A stretch of 64,000 nt of DNA, from assembly GCF_021462225.1 (NCBI RefSeq), contig NC_061805.1, positions 27,297,958-27,361,957 of the forward strand, read 5' to 3'. The stretch is from Girardinichthys multiradiatus. Taxonomy: Eukaryota > Chordata > Actinopteri > Cyprinodontiformes > Goodeidae. This document shows, one piece after another, positions 1 to 11,870 of this stretch (position 1 is the first letter of the stretch; the number at the start of each line of letters is the position of its first letter). The position numbers were made by a program, and so were the translations under genes. Below the pieces are notes generated by a model. The model searched no databases and had not been told where the DNA came from. It worked only from the letters and a program-made list of their open reading frames with translations.

Positions 1-474
1 TGTCCTGCCCGGCAGAGTAGCACTCAGAATTATTGTGCCAAGAAGAAGCCCAACAGATTTAGTTTCATAAGTGGAGTATTATAGTTAAAGTTATAATGCT
101 GCGGTTGATATATATAGAAAAACTTTATCAGAAACTGCTATGGGGTTATTTCCAATGAACACGGAGACGGAAACGCCCTCCATGAACCCCAACACGAATT
201 TTCCCACAGTGCTACTCTCAACCTGGACACAGATATTGAACACACGCCCCCAAACCCAAATGCCATGAATCCCCTCCCCACAGGGCCACACCCCCAAAGG
301 AGAGCTCCACCCCCGAAAAGCCAATAAAGACACATCCATACCACGCAAGCTCCATGCACAGCCCCATTCCAAGCACCCTCGCCGCATCCCACCTTCCACC
401 ACACAGCAAGCTTTAACGGCAAGGCAAAGGCAGGGCTCAACCCCACCCTTAGTTTTATGCTGCATGTGATGGAT
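1..474. other. Unassigned intronic sequence with a C-rich block
   Basis: No exon or known repeat recognised. From about 160 to 465 the plus strand is unusually C-rich for this AT-rich window. The antisense reading frames over it are long only because the complementary strand is poor in A and T stop codons; they show no family motif and overlap in several frames, so I do not call a gene. The block ends where the Tc1-like relic at 475 begins. Confidence 0.4.
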
Positions 475-970
475 GTGGACTTTCCAAAAAGTTCAATTTT
501 GTCTCATCACTCCATGTAATACTTTCCCAAAAGTGTTACCAAAATGTTTTTGGCAAATGTGAGACGGGCCTTTCTTTTTGGACAGCAGTTGTTCTCACAT
601 TAAATCTCCTGGACACCATTTTTCCCCAGTAGCTTTATTTTTGTTGAATCATGAACCAAGGCAAGTGAGGCCTGCAGTGCATTTGATCATATTCTGGGTT
701 CTTTATGGCCACATGGATGACAATGCACCCTTGGAGTAAATTTGGTAACCTGGCCATCCCCAGGAACAGTCACTACTGTTCCTTGTTTTCTCATTTGTGT
801 AAAACCACTAGACTGTGGTTTAGTGGAGTCCCAAAATCTTAAAATGGCTTTGTAACCCTTTCCAGACTGATAGATGTGAGTGATGTTTTTTCTTATTTGT
901 CCTTGAACGTCTTTCGATTACAGTCATGGTGTTTTGGTTGTTTAGATCTTTTAGCCGAGTTCATCTTGTT
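475..970 (-). pseudogene. Tc1-like transposase relic, N-terminal half
   Basis: The minus strand from a possible ATG at 927 down to about 475 resembles the N-terminal half of a Tc1/mariner transposase, readable only by moving between frames. Visible pieces are a helix-turn-helix stretch (SGKGYKAI), a second DNA-binding piece (MRKQGTVVTVP, then GQVTKFTPR) like the GRPTK linker of the family, and WSDETKLNFL, which carries the first catalytic aspartate. Several stops and frameshifts interrupt it, and the second Asp and the Glu of the DDE triad are absent because the copy stops at about 475. No terminal inverted repeat was found. It is a decayed fragment with no expected activity. The exact Tc1 subfamily is not determined. 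Confidence 0.65.
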
Positions 971-2024
971 AGATAGGTTCTGTGGTTTCTTGTTTCTACA
1001 GGTCTAATAGTTATGCTGATGGATGAAAGCAATTAACACCAATGGAGATGAAGAGAATGTAATGTGAAAAATTGTGAAGTAGATGATGGAATAAACTATA
1101 TTCCGCCATATTAAAGACAAACTTTGAAGCTTTGCTGTAAAGGAAGCTCCCTTATTTTCATTGTTCTCAACTCATTCCTCCTGAAGCCTACCCTGAAATA
1201 AACCCTACATACAGTCCTTACTTCTCATAGCTACATGTCCTGAGACATGTCTGTAATTTTTCCATGTCTTGCCTCTGTTTGTAAGTTTACCCGTTTCTTT
1301 AATTAAATGTATTAATCTACACACCATGCTGCTCCCTAGCTCTTTCCTGCACTTTGGTCCAACAACAACCTCACTGAACATGGCATCAGGTAATTTCACA
1401 CAAAGAAATAAGTTGATATCACACAAAGGGTGAAGATGAATATAAATGCCACATTTGTTATCCATCAATGGGAATCAAATGGGATTCAGTGAATGCACTG
1501 CTGTCTTTCACACAGAAAGAACCTCAGCATTTTCTCTAGCTTTTAGTTCACCGTCAGTGGCTTTTATACAACTCAGGCAAAAAGTAATAAATCCGCAATG
1601 GCCAAGAGAAGAGATGAATGCTTGCAACTGTTATAAATAACAAATGTAAATGATTAAAACACATTTTGAAAATAGAATTTTTGCTGCCCACATTAGCTGA
1701 CATGCAACAGTTAGCCTACCTAGCAAATTTTTATTCATTCTTCCTTCTCTCCACACTCCAGAAACCAGAAGTAAAAACATTTTCAGCAACTTGTAAACCG
1801 CATATTTTTACTTTTCTTCTTTTGACATGTTTTATTTTTATTATTATAGCACTTTAAGATGTTTACATAAGCTAATTCTTGCAGTTTGCCCTTTTTAAAT
1901 TTTATTTTATTTTTTCTGTAGGTGGGCATTCCTTATAAGAACAGATGTCTTGGGAACTAAAGTTGTAAAAACTGACACAACCATCTTCCTGTTTTAATAA
2001 AGACAGTTTGTCTTTACAGGATGC
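971..2024. other. Intronic sequence, nothing recognised
   Basis: AT-rich sequence with no exon, RNA gene or repeat that I can support. Short open frames here have no recognisable domain. Confidence 0.5.
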
Positions 2025-2026
2025 TA

Positions 2027-2232
2027 TACAGGTCCTTCTCAAAATATTAGCATATTGTGATAAAGTTCATTATTTTCCATAATGTCATGATGAAAATTTA
2101 ACATTCATATATTTTAGATTCATTGCACACTAACTGAAATATTTCAGGTCTTTTATTATCTTAATATGGATGATTTTGGCATACAGCTCATGAAAACCCA
2201 AAATTTCTATCTCACAAAATTAGCATATTTCA
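2027..2232 (+). repeat. Left terminal inverted repeat of the Tc1-like element
   Basis: Pairs with 3434-3638. Contains the outer (about 2035-2060) and inner (about 2209-2232) direct-repeat motifs. A few mismatches separate the arms, such as a T/A difference in the run CCATAATGT versus CCATAAAGT. Confidence 0.88.
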
Positions 2233-2305
2233 TCCGACCAATAAAAGAAAAGTGTTTTTAATACAAAAAACGTCAACCTTCAAATAATCGTGTACAGTTA
2301 TGCAC

Positions 2306-3308
2306 TCAATACTTGGTCGGGAATCCTTTTGCAGAAATGACTGCTTCAATGCGGCGTGGCATAGAGGCAATCAGCCTGTGGCACTGCTGAGGTCTTATGG
2401 AGGCCCAGGATGCTTCGATAGCGGCCTTTAGCTCATCCAGAGTGTTGGGTCTTGAGTCTCTCAACGTTCTCTTCACAATATCCCACAGATTCTCTATGGG
2501 GTTCAGGTCAGGAGAGTTGGCAGGCCAATTGAGCACAGTGATACCATGGTCAGTAAACCATTTACCAGTGGTTTTGGCACTGTGAGCAGGTGCCAGGCCG
2601 TGCTGAAAAATGAAATCTTCATCTCCATAAAGCTTTTCAGCAGATGGAAGCATGAAGTGCTCCAAAATCTCCTGATAGCTAGCTGCATTGACCCTGCCCT
2701 TGATAAAACACAGTGGACCAACACCAGCAGCTGACACGGCACCCCAGACCATCACTGACTGTGGGTACTTGACACTGGACTTCTGGCATTTTGGCATTTC
2801 CTTCTCCCCAGTCTTCCTCCAGACTCTGGCACCTTGATTTCCGAATGACATGCAGAATTTTCTTTCATCCGAAAAAAGTACTTTGGACCACTGAGCAACA
2901 GTCCAGTGCTGCTTCTCTGTAGCCCAGGTCAGGCGCTTCTGCCGCTGTTTCTGGTTCAAAAGTGGCTTGACCTGGGGAATGCGGCACCTGTAGCCCATTT
3001 CCTGCACACGCCTGTGCACGGTGGCTCTGGATGTTTCTACTCCAGACTCAGTCCACTGCTTCCGCAGGTGCCCCAAGGTCTGGAATCAGCCCTTCTCCAC
3101 AATCTTCCTCAGGGTCCGGTCACCTCTTCTCGTTGTGCAGCGTTTTCTGCCACACTTTTTCCTTCTCACAGACTTCCCACTGAGGTGCCTTGATACAGCA
3201 CTCTGGGAACAGCCTATTCGTTCAGAAATTTATTTCTGTCTTACCCTCTTGCTTGAGGGTGTCAATAGTGGCCTTCTGGACAGCAGTCAGGTCGGCAGTC
3301 TTACCCAT
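2306..3308 (-). pseudogene. Tc1-like transposase, frameshifted, catalytic Asp lost
   Basis: Encodes a DD34E transposase that would bind the terminal repeats and cut and paste the element. The natural start is the ATG at 3308 (MGKTADLTAVQKATIDTLKQ). That frame hits a stop after 28 codons, and the reading resumes in another frame, where 256 codons run from 3076 to 2306. The frames at 3308 and 3076 differ by one base. The C-terminal part shows the first catalytic Asp in VLFSDERKF and the Glu in DLNPIENLW. Where the family has Asp in a QQD-type motif there is Gly (FQHGLAPAHSAK), spaced 34 residues from the Glu. Two independent defects, frameshift plus missing metal-binding Asp, make it inactive. 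The C-terminus is intact, ending in KGFPTKY. Confidence 0.92.
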
Positions 3309-3433
3309 GATTGGGGTTTTGAGTGATTAACCAGGCTGGGAGTTTTAAAGGCCTCAGGAATCTTTTACAGGTGTTTAGAGTTAACTCGTTGATTCAGATG
3401 ATTAGGTTCATAGCTCGTTTAGAGACCCTTTTA

Positions 3434-3638
3434 ATGATATGCTAATTTTGTGAGATAGGAATTTTGGGTTTTCATGAGCTGTATGCCAAAATCATCCGTA
3501 TTAAGACAATAAAAGACCTGAAATATTTCAGTTAGTGTGCAATTAATCTAAAATATATGAATGTTAAATTTTCATCATGACTTTATGGAAAATAATGAAC
3601 TTTATCACAATATGCTAATATTTTGAGAAGGACCTGTA
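3434..3638 (-). repeat. Right terminal inverted repeat of the Tc1-like element
   Basis: Mirror of 2027-2232, with the inner motif near 3437-3462 and the outer motif near 3608-3636. It ends GACCTGTA at the TA target. Confidence 0.88.
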
Positions 3639-3959
3639 CAGACACACACACAAGGCAAAGACCAAGAGCGGGATACTGTATTTCAAAACAAATCATACAA
3701 AATGTATTAGCTGTTTAAATATGACTCCCATGAGGTAAAAATACCCTTACCTAGCACTGAAAGAAACATGTGGGTAAAAACTCTTTCTGAGAGGTGTTTA
3801 GTACATTGGGTCTTTGGAAGTTAACTACTACCTCAAATCTAGTGTGTGATGAAAAAATCATGGTGTGAATGAGGTTTTTGTAATTATAAGGGGATGATTT
3901 GCTGGTGTTTTTAATGTTTCTGGCCAATATTTACTGATTATTTAGTGAACGAGTAAAGA
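3639..3959. other. Intronic sequence, nothing recognised
   Basis: Short spacer with a small CA-rich tract directly after the transposon (about 3639-3652). No coding signal. Confidence 0.5.
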
Positions 3960-4078
3960 GGTAATGGTTAGAGCGCACGACCCATGTACGGAGGCTTCAG
4001 TCCTTGATGCAGCTGTCCATGGTTCGAGTTCCTACCCGCGATCCTGTACTGCATGTCTTTCACCTCGCTTTACCCTAC
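3960..4078 (+). repeat. tRNA-derived SINE fragment
   Basis: Carries split RNA polymerase III promoter-like boxes in tRNA order: GGTTAGAGCGCACGACCC (box A region, about 3967) and GGTTCGAGTTCCTACCCGCG (box B region, 4021-4040). The following GCATGTCTTTC matches the body of a widespread teleost tRNA-derived SINE as I recall it. It is not a functional tRNA gene, because the spacing and stems do not close a cloverleaf. The short open frame that overlaps it is therefore not a gene. Confidence 0.7.
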
Positions 4079-4531
4079 TTACTGTTTGCTTACTTTGAAA
4101 TAACAAAGCTGCTGCAAAACAAAATCATTGAAAAAAAAGGACAACCGTTCAGTATAACTGTTCTAGATAATCTAAACACCCATAAGGTCTATCACTCTCT
4201 TACTACCCTTCTGCCAGTTGTACTATTTGATAAAGAACCAGCATAGTTTAACAAAAAGAAAGTTTATTAGAGGTTTGGCATGTTCTTGCTAAAAGGTACG
4301 TTAAATGAAACGAAATTTTGAGACTTGCTTGTTAACTGTTCTTTTTCTATTTGACTTTTTTTTATTTGTAAAATACAATTGCAACCACATTTCTTGGTAC
4401 AGATGTGAGTAGAGCCTTAAAATAAATACATTTTACTGTAGTAGCAAAAGCTCACAATTATTTTCTTTTGAAAATTTCAACCTTAAATTGAAGTACTTTA
4501 TTAACTGGAAAAAAACATAATTTTATGAAAA
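4079..4531. other. Intronic sequence, nothing recognised
   Basis: AT-rich, no exon or repeat supported. Confidence 0.45.
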
Positions 4532-4660
4532 TACACTGCCTTGCCAAAAAAAAGTTGCCAACTGGATTTAACAAAGCAGAAGGGCAAGCCTCCAATTGGA
4601 TAATTACTGCATGGGCGATTACCTTTCAGTTGGCAATAAGTTATTTAACCCCGAAGGTAA
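4532..4660 (+). mobile_element. Terminal fragment of a Tc1-like/MITE element
   Basis: Starts at a TA with TACACTGCCTTGCCAAAAAA, followed by a block with TTGGATAATTACTGCATGG and TTATTTAACCCC. I recognise this as the terminal region of an abundant fish Tc1-like family. No matching opposite terminus was found in the next kilobases, so the copy is truncated. Family assignment is by recall only. Confidence 0.5.
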
Positions 4661-4669
4661 TTTAAGTGC

Positions 4670-4800
4670 TAGACAACCATGATGATCCACACAGTAAGAG
4701 GACAGGTGAGCTTTGAGTTTGACAAGTACTCCTCCTCTCATTCCACATCTTCTGCGCCGCTTGCTGCGTGGCAACTTACCGACAGAGTGCCAAAGATAAG
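4670..4800 (-). pseudogene. Possible LINE ORF relic (basic peptide)
   Basis: A minus-strand frame open from 5041 to 4619 contains the basic stretch KLPRSKRRRRCGMRGGVLVK (near 4777-4720). It is reminiscent of the arginine-rich region ahead of the endonuclease domain in some fish non-LTR retrotransposons. No endonuclease motif follows, so this is a weak call. It could equally be chance coding within the adjoining Tc1-like fragment. Confidence 0.25.
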
Positions 4801-5041
4801 CTGGCACAGATGCTTTGAATGTCCAATATGAACTCAATCCTGGACATTGTACAGCAAACCCTGGATTCTTAATAAAGTTAAACGTTTGTAGACCAGCAAT
4901 GAAGACACACAAGTGGCAAAAAGAAAAAAACATGAATAACATTAACAAATTCACAAGAGGTATACTGGGTGCCATCACAAAGGCTTTAGCATAAGGAATG
5001 TGACTATTTGGACAGAAGTTTAGTGCTAGCCAAAGTATCAA

Positions 5042-8000
5042 ACTTCTTCTCTAAAATAACTAAAATAACCTCATAATAGCAATGGCTAACAGCGCATCCC
5101 TTATTTACTTTTTCTGTGTTACAGAAGTAAAATGTGATATTCTGGCTGTTTCTGAGTCACAGTATCAGTTTATATTACGACCCTTTTTTCCCCATTTTAT
5201 GGGATTCACCGCCCATAAGTCCATTCTCTGTCTGACAATCTATAATCAAGCTTGTGAACCTGTAATGCACATCTCCCACCATACAGTTTAGGCTGTGTGA
5301 GGACCACATCCTTTTCTATAACTTGGCCAGTTACTCCTGCTCATAAAGTTATGGCTTGCTTAACACAAGGACACAACCTTGGTGTCAGGTAGCTCTGGTC
5401 TGCCTCTTTACTACTAATCCGTCACTCTCGGCTGCCACCTTAGTAGAGCTACAATTGCAACCAGGTCACAGGCAATTAGCTTTCCTTTTAACCCCCCTTG
5501 TATACATAATGCTACCATCCATCAATCAGTTCTCTCTCATTCATCAGTCAAACCACACTTCCACAATATAGCAAAGAGTGAAGAGGAGTGATGACCCACA
5601 TCAATTCCTTTCCCCTCAATCCCCTGCCTCTGTACATTTATTAGTCGTTCTCTGTGCTTATCCAACCAAACATCTCGTCGACTAAAGCAATATATTTTCA
5701 TTCTGTCCCCTGTGTTTATACATTGTGTTTGAAATCCAAGACCAAGTTCAATTAGCTTCTATTTTAGAAAAATGAAAAAGTTTTCTATCTAAAAATCAAA
5801 ACAATGACTTAATAAATTGGCACTGGAGGCACAGGGGTATTTTTCAATGGATTCCCTCCCTTCAAGTTTTCAATGTATATGTTTCACGTCTGTAAAACAA
5901 AATAATAAAAAAAAAATCACATTGTCATAGTACAATATTGAATTTCAAAGCAAGTTTAAGCTGTGGATTTGGGTTGTGCTACTTGTAATTTATTTGTATT
6001 TTGCTTTTAAGGAGTCCAGATCTGAAAAACACATAATTCTTTAGTTGGTCATATGTATGCCAGGTGTTCAGTTAATATCTCTTGTAGCATTTTCACACCA
6101 TGTCCATTCTAGTTCTTAAGCAGTGCGGGTGCCAGAGTCTGTTCTGTACTGGTTCAATAAAAAAAAAAAAAGGGTTGATTGTCCACAGCCATAGGGACAG
6201 CCACATCATTACACAACTAAAAATGTGTCTTCTAGTGAATGTTCGATGTTCACCATGCTCTATTTAAACATGACAAAAATATCATAGTGCAGGACAAAAG
6301 TTGGATGACACTAATCTGGTACTTATCTCAGTATACCGGCAAACAGGTGTCCTCATATCACCAGCCAAACGAATTAATGCTGACTTTGAAATATGTCTAT
6401 TCCTACTGATGTTGAAGCTCTCTATTGTTTTATTAACATTATTTTATTATTATTATATTATATTATATATTGCCGACAGCATTTATATTGGTTTTGGTTC
6501 CCATGATCCTGGCCCTGCAGCTCTTGATAAAAGTAGTTTTTTCTTATGGTCCAGCTAAGCGTTGGTGCTGAAATAGCACTGTTCTTTTGTAAATCAGTGC
6601 TTGTGGCAGAAACATAAAGAACTGGTGGAAAAGCTGCTGACACACTGTTTCCTATCTTGCCATGTATTCTGGCTTATCAAAAAACATGTAACATGGGTCT
6701 CAATGTGAGCAAATTACGTGCATTTTGTGGAATATTAAATTCAGTCACTTCTATTAAGTGTGTCTGCTGCTGTTGTATAGTATGTGCATAGGTTAAAGGG
6801 TGTAGAATTGACCGTATTTGCTGCATAAGGACATTTCTTAACAATTTTTTAACAATAAAAGTAGTGGGCTTGGACTTGGTTACGCCATATCAGTACACCT
6901 AATTTGTCTTAACTTAGACATCAGACAGCATTGACTGTGGAGCACCTGGGAAATAAAGATTCTCCTGACTCTGAGCAAACACAACAGGCACACAAGTGGC
7001 TATAAGGTGACTGTTGGGTGCCACATAAAATGTTTACAAAATAGATGATTTTGTATTTCCACCACAATGAAATTAATTTCCCCATGGATTTTCTGTGACA
7101 ACACATTAGCTAAGAAATCCCCCCCCCCCCTGCATGTTTGTGGTGGCTTTATTCATTTGCTTTCCCTTCCCTCAACATCCTCCATCTTTCTGGTTCTGAT
7201 GGGAAGGTCATTTGAACATTTTTCTCACATATACAAGACATTTTCACCTTTGCTTTCATAATTCAGCCAATTCAAAGAGGCAATTGGTCAGCTTCAATCA
7301 GTGTCCAATGTCAAGTGTTCTTTGGTCAGCTTGAATATAAATTGCTGGTCAGGGTATATGTGTGTTTGATCATGATTGACATGGCTTTTCAGCTAAGAAA
7401 ATCACCAACATAAATAAAGTCCACAAATCCTCAAGTATGTATGAGTTTACAACAGTGAAACCGTTGCTATCACAATAAGTTTTTTCTCATTTTTATTTAA
7501 CGCTTTTACTAGGGATCTTTCACAAAATAGGGAAACATATTTTGGGAAATTTCCTTTGCTCTCACCTGACAGGTCATTAAATGACAACATCAATATTAGT
7601 GTCATCCCTCTGAGGTAAGCAGCAGAACTGGTTTACATTAAATCATAAGAAAACTGTTCCTGTTAGTAAAAATAAACAATATTTTTGTCCAATCATACTT
7701 CACAGCATGACCTGGCTTTTGTATAGGTTTATTTGACAACTTGCAAAGCCATTTCACTGAGCTTAACTCTTAACTAATATCCCTGTGGTTCAGCTAAGTC
7801 CTGATTAAACAAAACGTCCCACTCTTTGCATTGATTCGAAATACCCTGAAAACACTTTACAAAGAGTAACACTTGCAGTGCCTATGTTCACCCACTGTTG
7901 CTTAAATTCAAAAGTGAACAAAAACAGAGTGCATTCATGTTATTTTTATGACTAAACATAGTTCTGTTAGAAAATAAGTTTAAAAGATTGCTAACAGCTC

Positions 8001-9303
8001 CGGTATTTTTAACATGCAGGTTTAAAATATCTTTGACATCATGTTTTCTATTAATTCAAAAATCTAATTTAAGACATATCGATATCCTTGATTGTTCATT
8101 AACATACACAATTTGTTTTTTTTAAACCTGTGGTCAGATCAAATGGCTGTCAGGTCAAATATCTGTCAGGGTGAGAATTAGTGAAGTAAAGAATGTGATC
8201 CAGGAGAAATACATACAGATGCTGTTCAGTAAAATCAATCATGCTCTGTATCCCGATCATTTACTTCTTCTCTCCATTCTTCCTTTTTAAGCCCGCTCCA
8301 ACTTTTCCACAATCCCTTAACATTGCCTGAAGGTGGGGGAGACTTACTGAATACATTTTCATACTAATCTACATAAATGACGGATAAAAGAGAAATAGGG
8401 TCTTTTCTCCTTGGATATATTTTTCTCTGTTATCTTTTTTTAAAACTTTGGGCACATTTCCCTACAAATTTACCTTCAAATTTACCTTCAAATTATTTAA
8501 TTATTATTGCAAACTACCAAGCTATATAATCTGTTCAGTTTTTTGTCTTAATTGCAATCTCTCTAAATATCTTCAAAACATTCTTCCTATAAAAGTGATC
8601 CCATGATTTCAACCTCTAAATTATATTGCAATATCACATTGAATATAACATGTCATAATATTTTTGTTGTTATACATAAATTTAACACTAAGTTTCAGCA
8701 GTGTTTTTCTTTATTCAAACTTCATTTAGAAGAGCATTATGTTTTCATGATCTTAAACTTTACAGACGGGCTTTACAGCTGTATCCTAATATTTCATGAT
8801 CAGAGCATCTGTGTGACAGTGGTAGGAATTTGCTGGCTTTCTTTCCCAAATAACAAATTAGGCAGTGGTGTGCACTCTAAAAAGAGATGAGTTAATCCAA
8901 CCTAAATTAACTGCTTCAATGTAATTGAATTATGTTTATCCAAGTTACTTAATTAACTTTGTTCACCTTAAATATTTAAGTTAGACATACTTAAATCATT
9001 TCATTGTTTCTCTCAAATAAAGAATTCAAACTGCTTTAACTTAATTTTTTAGAAATTCAACTCAAAATATTAAATTGTTCCAAAATAAAATACGGAATTA
9101 TCCAAAAGAACATTATCACTTACGCTGTATTAAAATACAGCTTGAATGATCTTAAATGTGTGTTTAAGCATATTATTTTAGTTTTTCTGGCATAAAATAC
9201 TTTAATGGTAATCAGAAATTGAAGTTGGCTAAAAAAAGATCTCCATTGAATAAAAGAAACATTTGAAATTGTATTGTGAAAATCACACATTCATGAACAG
9301 TTT
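5042..9303. other. Long intronic stretch, no genes
   Basis: No exon or recognisable mobile element on either strand. Contains a 10-base C run at about 7121-7130, A/T homopolymers, and a short tandem duplication of AAATTTACCTTC at about 8465-8493. Short open frames here are unsupported. Confidence 0.45.
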
Positions 9304-9377
9304 TGCAGGCCAGGAGTTGAATCCAGGACCATTTTGCTGCAAGGCAACAGTGCTACCAACTGCACAACCATGCAGCT
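9304..9377 (-). repeat. tRNA-derived SINE head
   Basis: Read on the minus strand, the sequence holds a box A-like TGCAGTTGGTAGCACTGTTG and a box B-like GGATTCAACTCC, with TTGCCTTGCAGCAAAATGG between. This is the head of a common teleost tRNA-derived SINE as I remember it. The body and tail beyond it are not recognisable, so the copy is truncated or old. Confidence 0.6.
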
Positions 9378-9624
9378 TTTGAAACTTCACAAGGGATATT
9401 GCTTTTCTCCTTAAGTGTGGTTGTGAGTACTTTTACATACTTGTCAGCATCATTCTAGATTGTGAAAGAGTTTTTCATGTTTATGTCATCACATCAAACA
9501 GCTGATGTGGATGTTTAAATTACATATTACTATATCCAACTTGGTTTATGAAAAACTGTCTGTCATGGCTGTCTTCTGAGTAGTCGATAGATTAGCTTGG
9601 ATCGCTGTCAGAAAGACAGTGGGT

Positions 9625-9780
9625 TTTATTTATTTATTTATTTTTTCGGTTGACAGGAAATACAGGGGAGAGAGCAAGGAAGGAAATTCTGCAAAGTTCA
9701 ATGGGCCAGGATTTAATTCCACGACAGCCTGTGTTCAGTACAGGGGTCACACACTTAACCCCCAGCAACACCAGTAAAGT
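9625..9780 (-). repeat. Degenerate tRNA-derived SINE
   Basis: On the minus strand the order is CTGTCGTGGAATTAAATCC (a decayed box B), then CCTTCCTTGCTCTCTCCCC, TTTCCTGTCAACCG and an A-rich TAAA tail. That order matches the SINE type seen at 3960. The TTTA microsatellite at 9627-9642 is its tail. Confidence 0.5.
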
Positions 9781-10761
9781 TCCTAAAGGCCGTCAGATTT
9801 TGAATACTCACAAGTGCTCAAATGTTTAAACAAAATACTAGCTTAGCGTTATCTGTCAGGATATTATACGTTTTTCTTTATGTAAAGTCATCTATAAGCA
9901 GCACCAGAAAGACGTCTTCACTGTGAGCTAAACAGCTGCAGCAGCTCACATTAATAGACACAGTGGAGTTGCAACAGATTAAAGTAGTTTTTTCTACACA
10001 CTATAAAGATCACCCACACATCACTGTCACCTCCACGATGTCCAGGTAAGCTGATCCTTAAAAAACCACCGCCGTGTCCTCATTGTAGAATGTCCTTATA
10101 TAAAGTCAAGTCTGGTGGCCACTGCAACACATGAGCCACTACCAGGCATTGATGCAGTCTAGTGCCTTTACATAAAATTCCAATAAAGTACATTTAAGTT
10201 TGTGGTGTGTGTTTTGAAAGATTTTGCTGCAAAACTAAGTATTTTCTTATTTATTTTGTACTTAGCAACTACCCTAAACAAGTAAATAGTGATGTGTCAT
10301 ACAATGCTTTAGTGATTAATAATATTTTTGGAAAGCAGTGAACACATAGGCTTCAATAAATGTTCAATTGAAATTGAAGATGTAAATGTGGTCCAGAATG
10401 TTTAGGTGGTGAGCTATGGATATACATTAACTTGTTTTACCAAGATGAACTAAAAACTAGTTCAAAAATACTAGTTCTTACATCCAATGCCAAGTAACTT
10501 TTTAAAGTCAACTAGGGATGCATGATATCAGGTTAATAACTAATTGAGGTAGTACTGAGGTAGGTACTGAATATTGTAAAGTTGATGTTGATTACAATTA
10601 CCTCATGTTTTCCTATCTTTTCTGTCATTACCATGTCCTCTTCATTTTCTTTGGGCTTTACCATCTCAGCTAATGAAGACACACATGTAGCATTGGCAAT
10701 TAGAGTCAAACTGGCCAAATACATAACTGGTACACAGAATATGAATGTATGGCACCTGAAA
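9781..10761. other. Intronic sequence, nothing recognised
   Basis: No coding or repeat signal that I can support. Confidence 0.45.
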
Positions 10762-10955
10762 CACCCTCCATTTCTGCTACCTGTATGACCCCTTCTCTTT
10801 TCCAATGGTTATAATCAGTCTGACAGAGAGAGGTATCCTAATCCTTGTGGTTTTTAGTATAACAATGACCATCAGTGGGACCCTTTGTGAGGTGCCTTGA
10901 GACGACATTGTTGTAAATAATCGCCGTTTAACTAAATAATCTGAACTGAAACTAT
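10762..10955 (+). repeat. Dispersed repeat, copy 1 (partner at 29338)
   Basis: Shares a near-identical block with 29338-29460: CCTCCATTTCTGCTACCTGT, then CCAATGGTTATAATCAGTCT and CCTTGTGGTTTTTAGTAT. It ends in a tail with GCCTTGAGACGACATTGTTG and CTGAACTGAA. This copy lacks about 130 bp that copy 2 has between the body and the tail. The tail type is that of LINE-mobilised teleost repeats. Confidence 0.75.
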
Positions 10956-10959
10956 CTGT

Positions 10960-11870
10960 GTAGTTATGCTGCTATAGGCTTAGGCTGCTGGAGGACATAA
11001 TGACTACTTTCACCCTCTTCGCTACATTCTCACACTACTCTCCAATTTTGCATTGTTTGCTGTTATTTCAGCTTTTAACCTTGTTCTCTCTTTTCTCTTC
11101 CTAGAAGCTACACCTGGCCTGTCTCTGTGTCTGCCTGTGACACCTTTCTGGAGAGGGGAATCGTCCGAGCTTCTGCTGGCAACAACTTAATGCTCACCCT
11201 CTACCAATGATCCACATAGCCCTGTCTTTTAGTGTTTAACCCTTTCTCTCTCCTAGACATGGAAATTGACTGAGCTTTTACTGTAACTAATTATATGTGC
11301 TCTCTTTCAGACTCTAACCTTGAAAACTGGCTCAGAGTTTATCTGTTCTTTATTTCTAGGTGAAACGACTAAAGGAGCTACATCCATTAACATTTACTTT
11401 TCCTTCCCATAGAAAGTACTCCTGGATCAGTGCTTCTTTGTTCTTTTTGTGTCTCTGCTCTGTTCTCTCAAACCTCAAGTCGGTCGTGGCAGATGGTCGC
11501 TCACACTGAGCCTGGTTCTGCTGGAGGTTTCTTCCTGTTAAAAGGGAGTTTTTCCTCTCCGCTGTCGCTACATACATGGTCAGTATGAGGGATTGCTGCA
11601 AAGTCAACGCCAGTGACTGTCCACTGTCTCTACATGCTCATCCGGGAGGAGGGAATGCTGCAAGTCACTGACTGGATGCAATCTGCTGGGTTTCCTTAGA
11701 TAGAAAAACTTTTTATCCAATTTGAATAAAAAGCTAACTCCAACTGCACTGTTCAATTGTTAGGATTAATTGGAATGTATGTACCTGACTGTTGTGAAGT
11801 GCCTTGAGACAACATGTGTTGTGAATTGGCGCTATATAAATAAAACTGAATTGAATTGAATTGAATTGAA
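10960..11870 (+). repeat. Abundant teleost interspersed repeat with GAATT tail
   Basis: The block with GAGCCTGGTTCTGCTGGAGG, TTCCTGTTAAAAGGGAGTTT and GAGGGATTGCTGCAAAGTCA is a very common teleost repeat as I recall it. It ends with GTGCCTTGAGACAACATGTG, GGCGCTATATAAATAAAACT and a (GAATT)n microsatellite at about 11845-11870. The tail is shared with the repeats at 10762 and 29338. I place it as a non-autonomous retroelement, but its class is not proven from this sequence. The 5' limit is approximate. Confidence 0.65.

Larger units (their letters stand above)
2027..3638 (-). mobile_element. Tc1-like DNA transposon with long IR/DR termini
   Basis: A full-length copy of about 1.6 kb. Both ends start with TACAGGTCCTTCTCAAAATA read inwards and abut the TA dinucleotide expected for Tc1/mariner insertion. 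The inverted repeats are about 205 bp each. Within each there are two related motifs: an outer one with CTCAAAATATTAGCATATTG and an inner one with CTCACAAAATTAGCATATTT. This is the IR/DR arrangement of paired transposase-binding sites known from Sleeping Beauty-type elements. The transposase gene lies on the minus strand between the repeats and is broken (see 2306-3308). A second copy of the same terminus starts at 63942. Since it sits in a grid2 intron and its transposase is dead, it is a passive passenger, although the ends could in principle still be recognised in trans. Confidence 0.93.

Noticed and set aside
91..465. Minus-strand open frames of up to 124 codons
   Set aside because: The region is C-rich on the plus strand, so stops are rare by composition. 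Three frames overlap, none has a known motif, and no splice context was found.
3960..4078. A tRNA gene suggested by box A and box B-like motifs
   Set aside because: No cloverleaf stems close and the continuation is SINE body, so it is a tRNA-derived SINE rather than a tRNA gene.
7121..7130. A ten-base C run as a possible regulatory or slippage site
   Set aside because: An isolated homopolymer in non-coding DNA with no surrounding signal.
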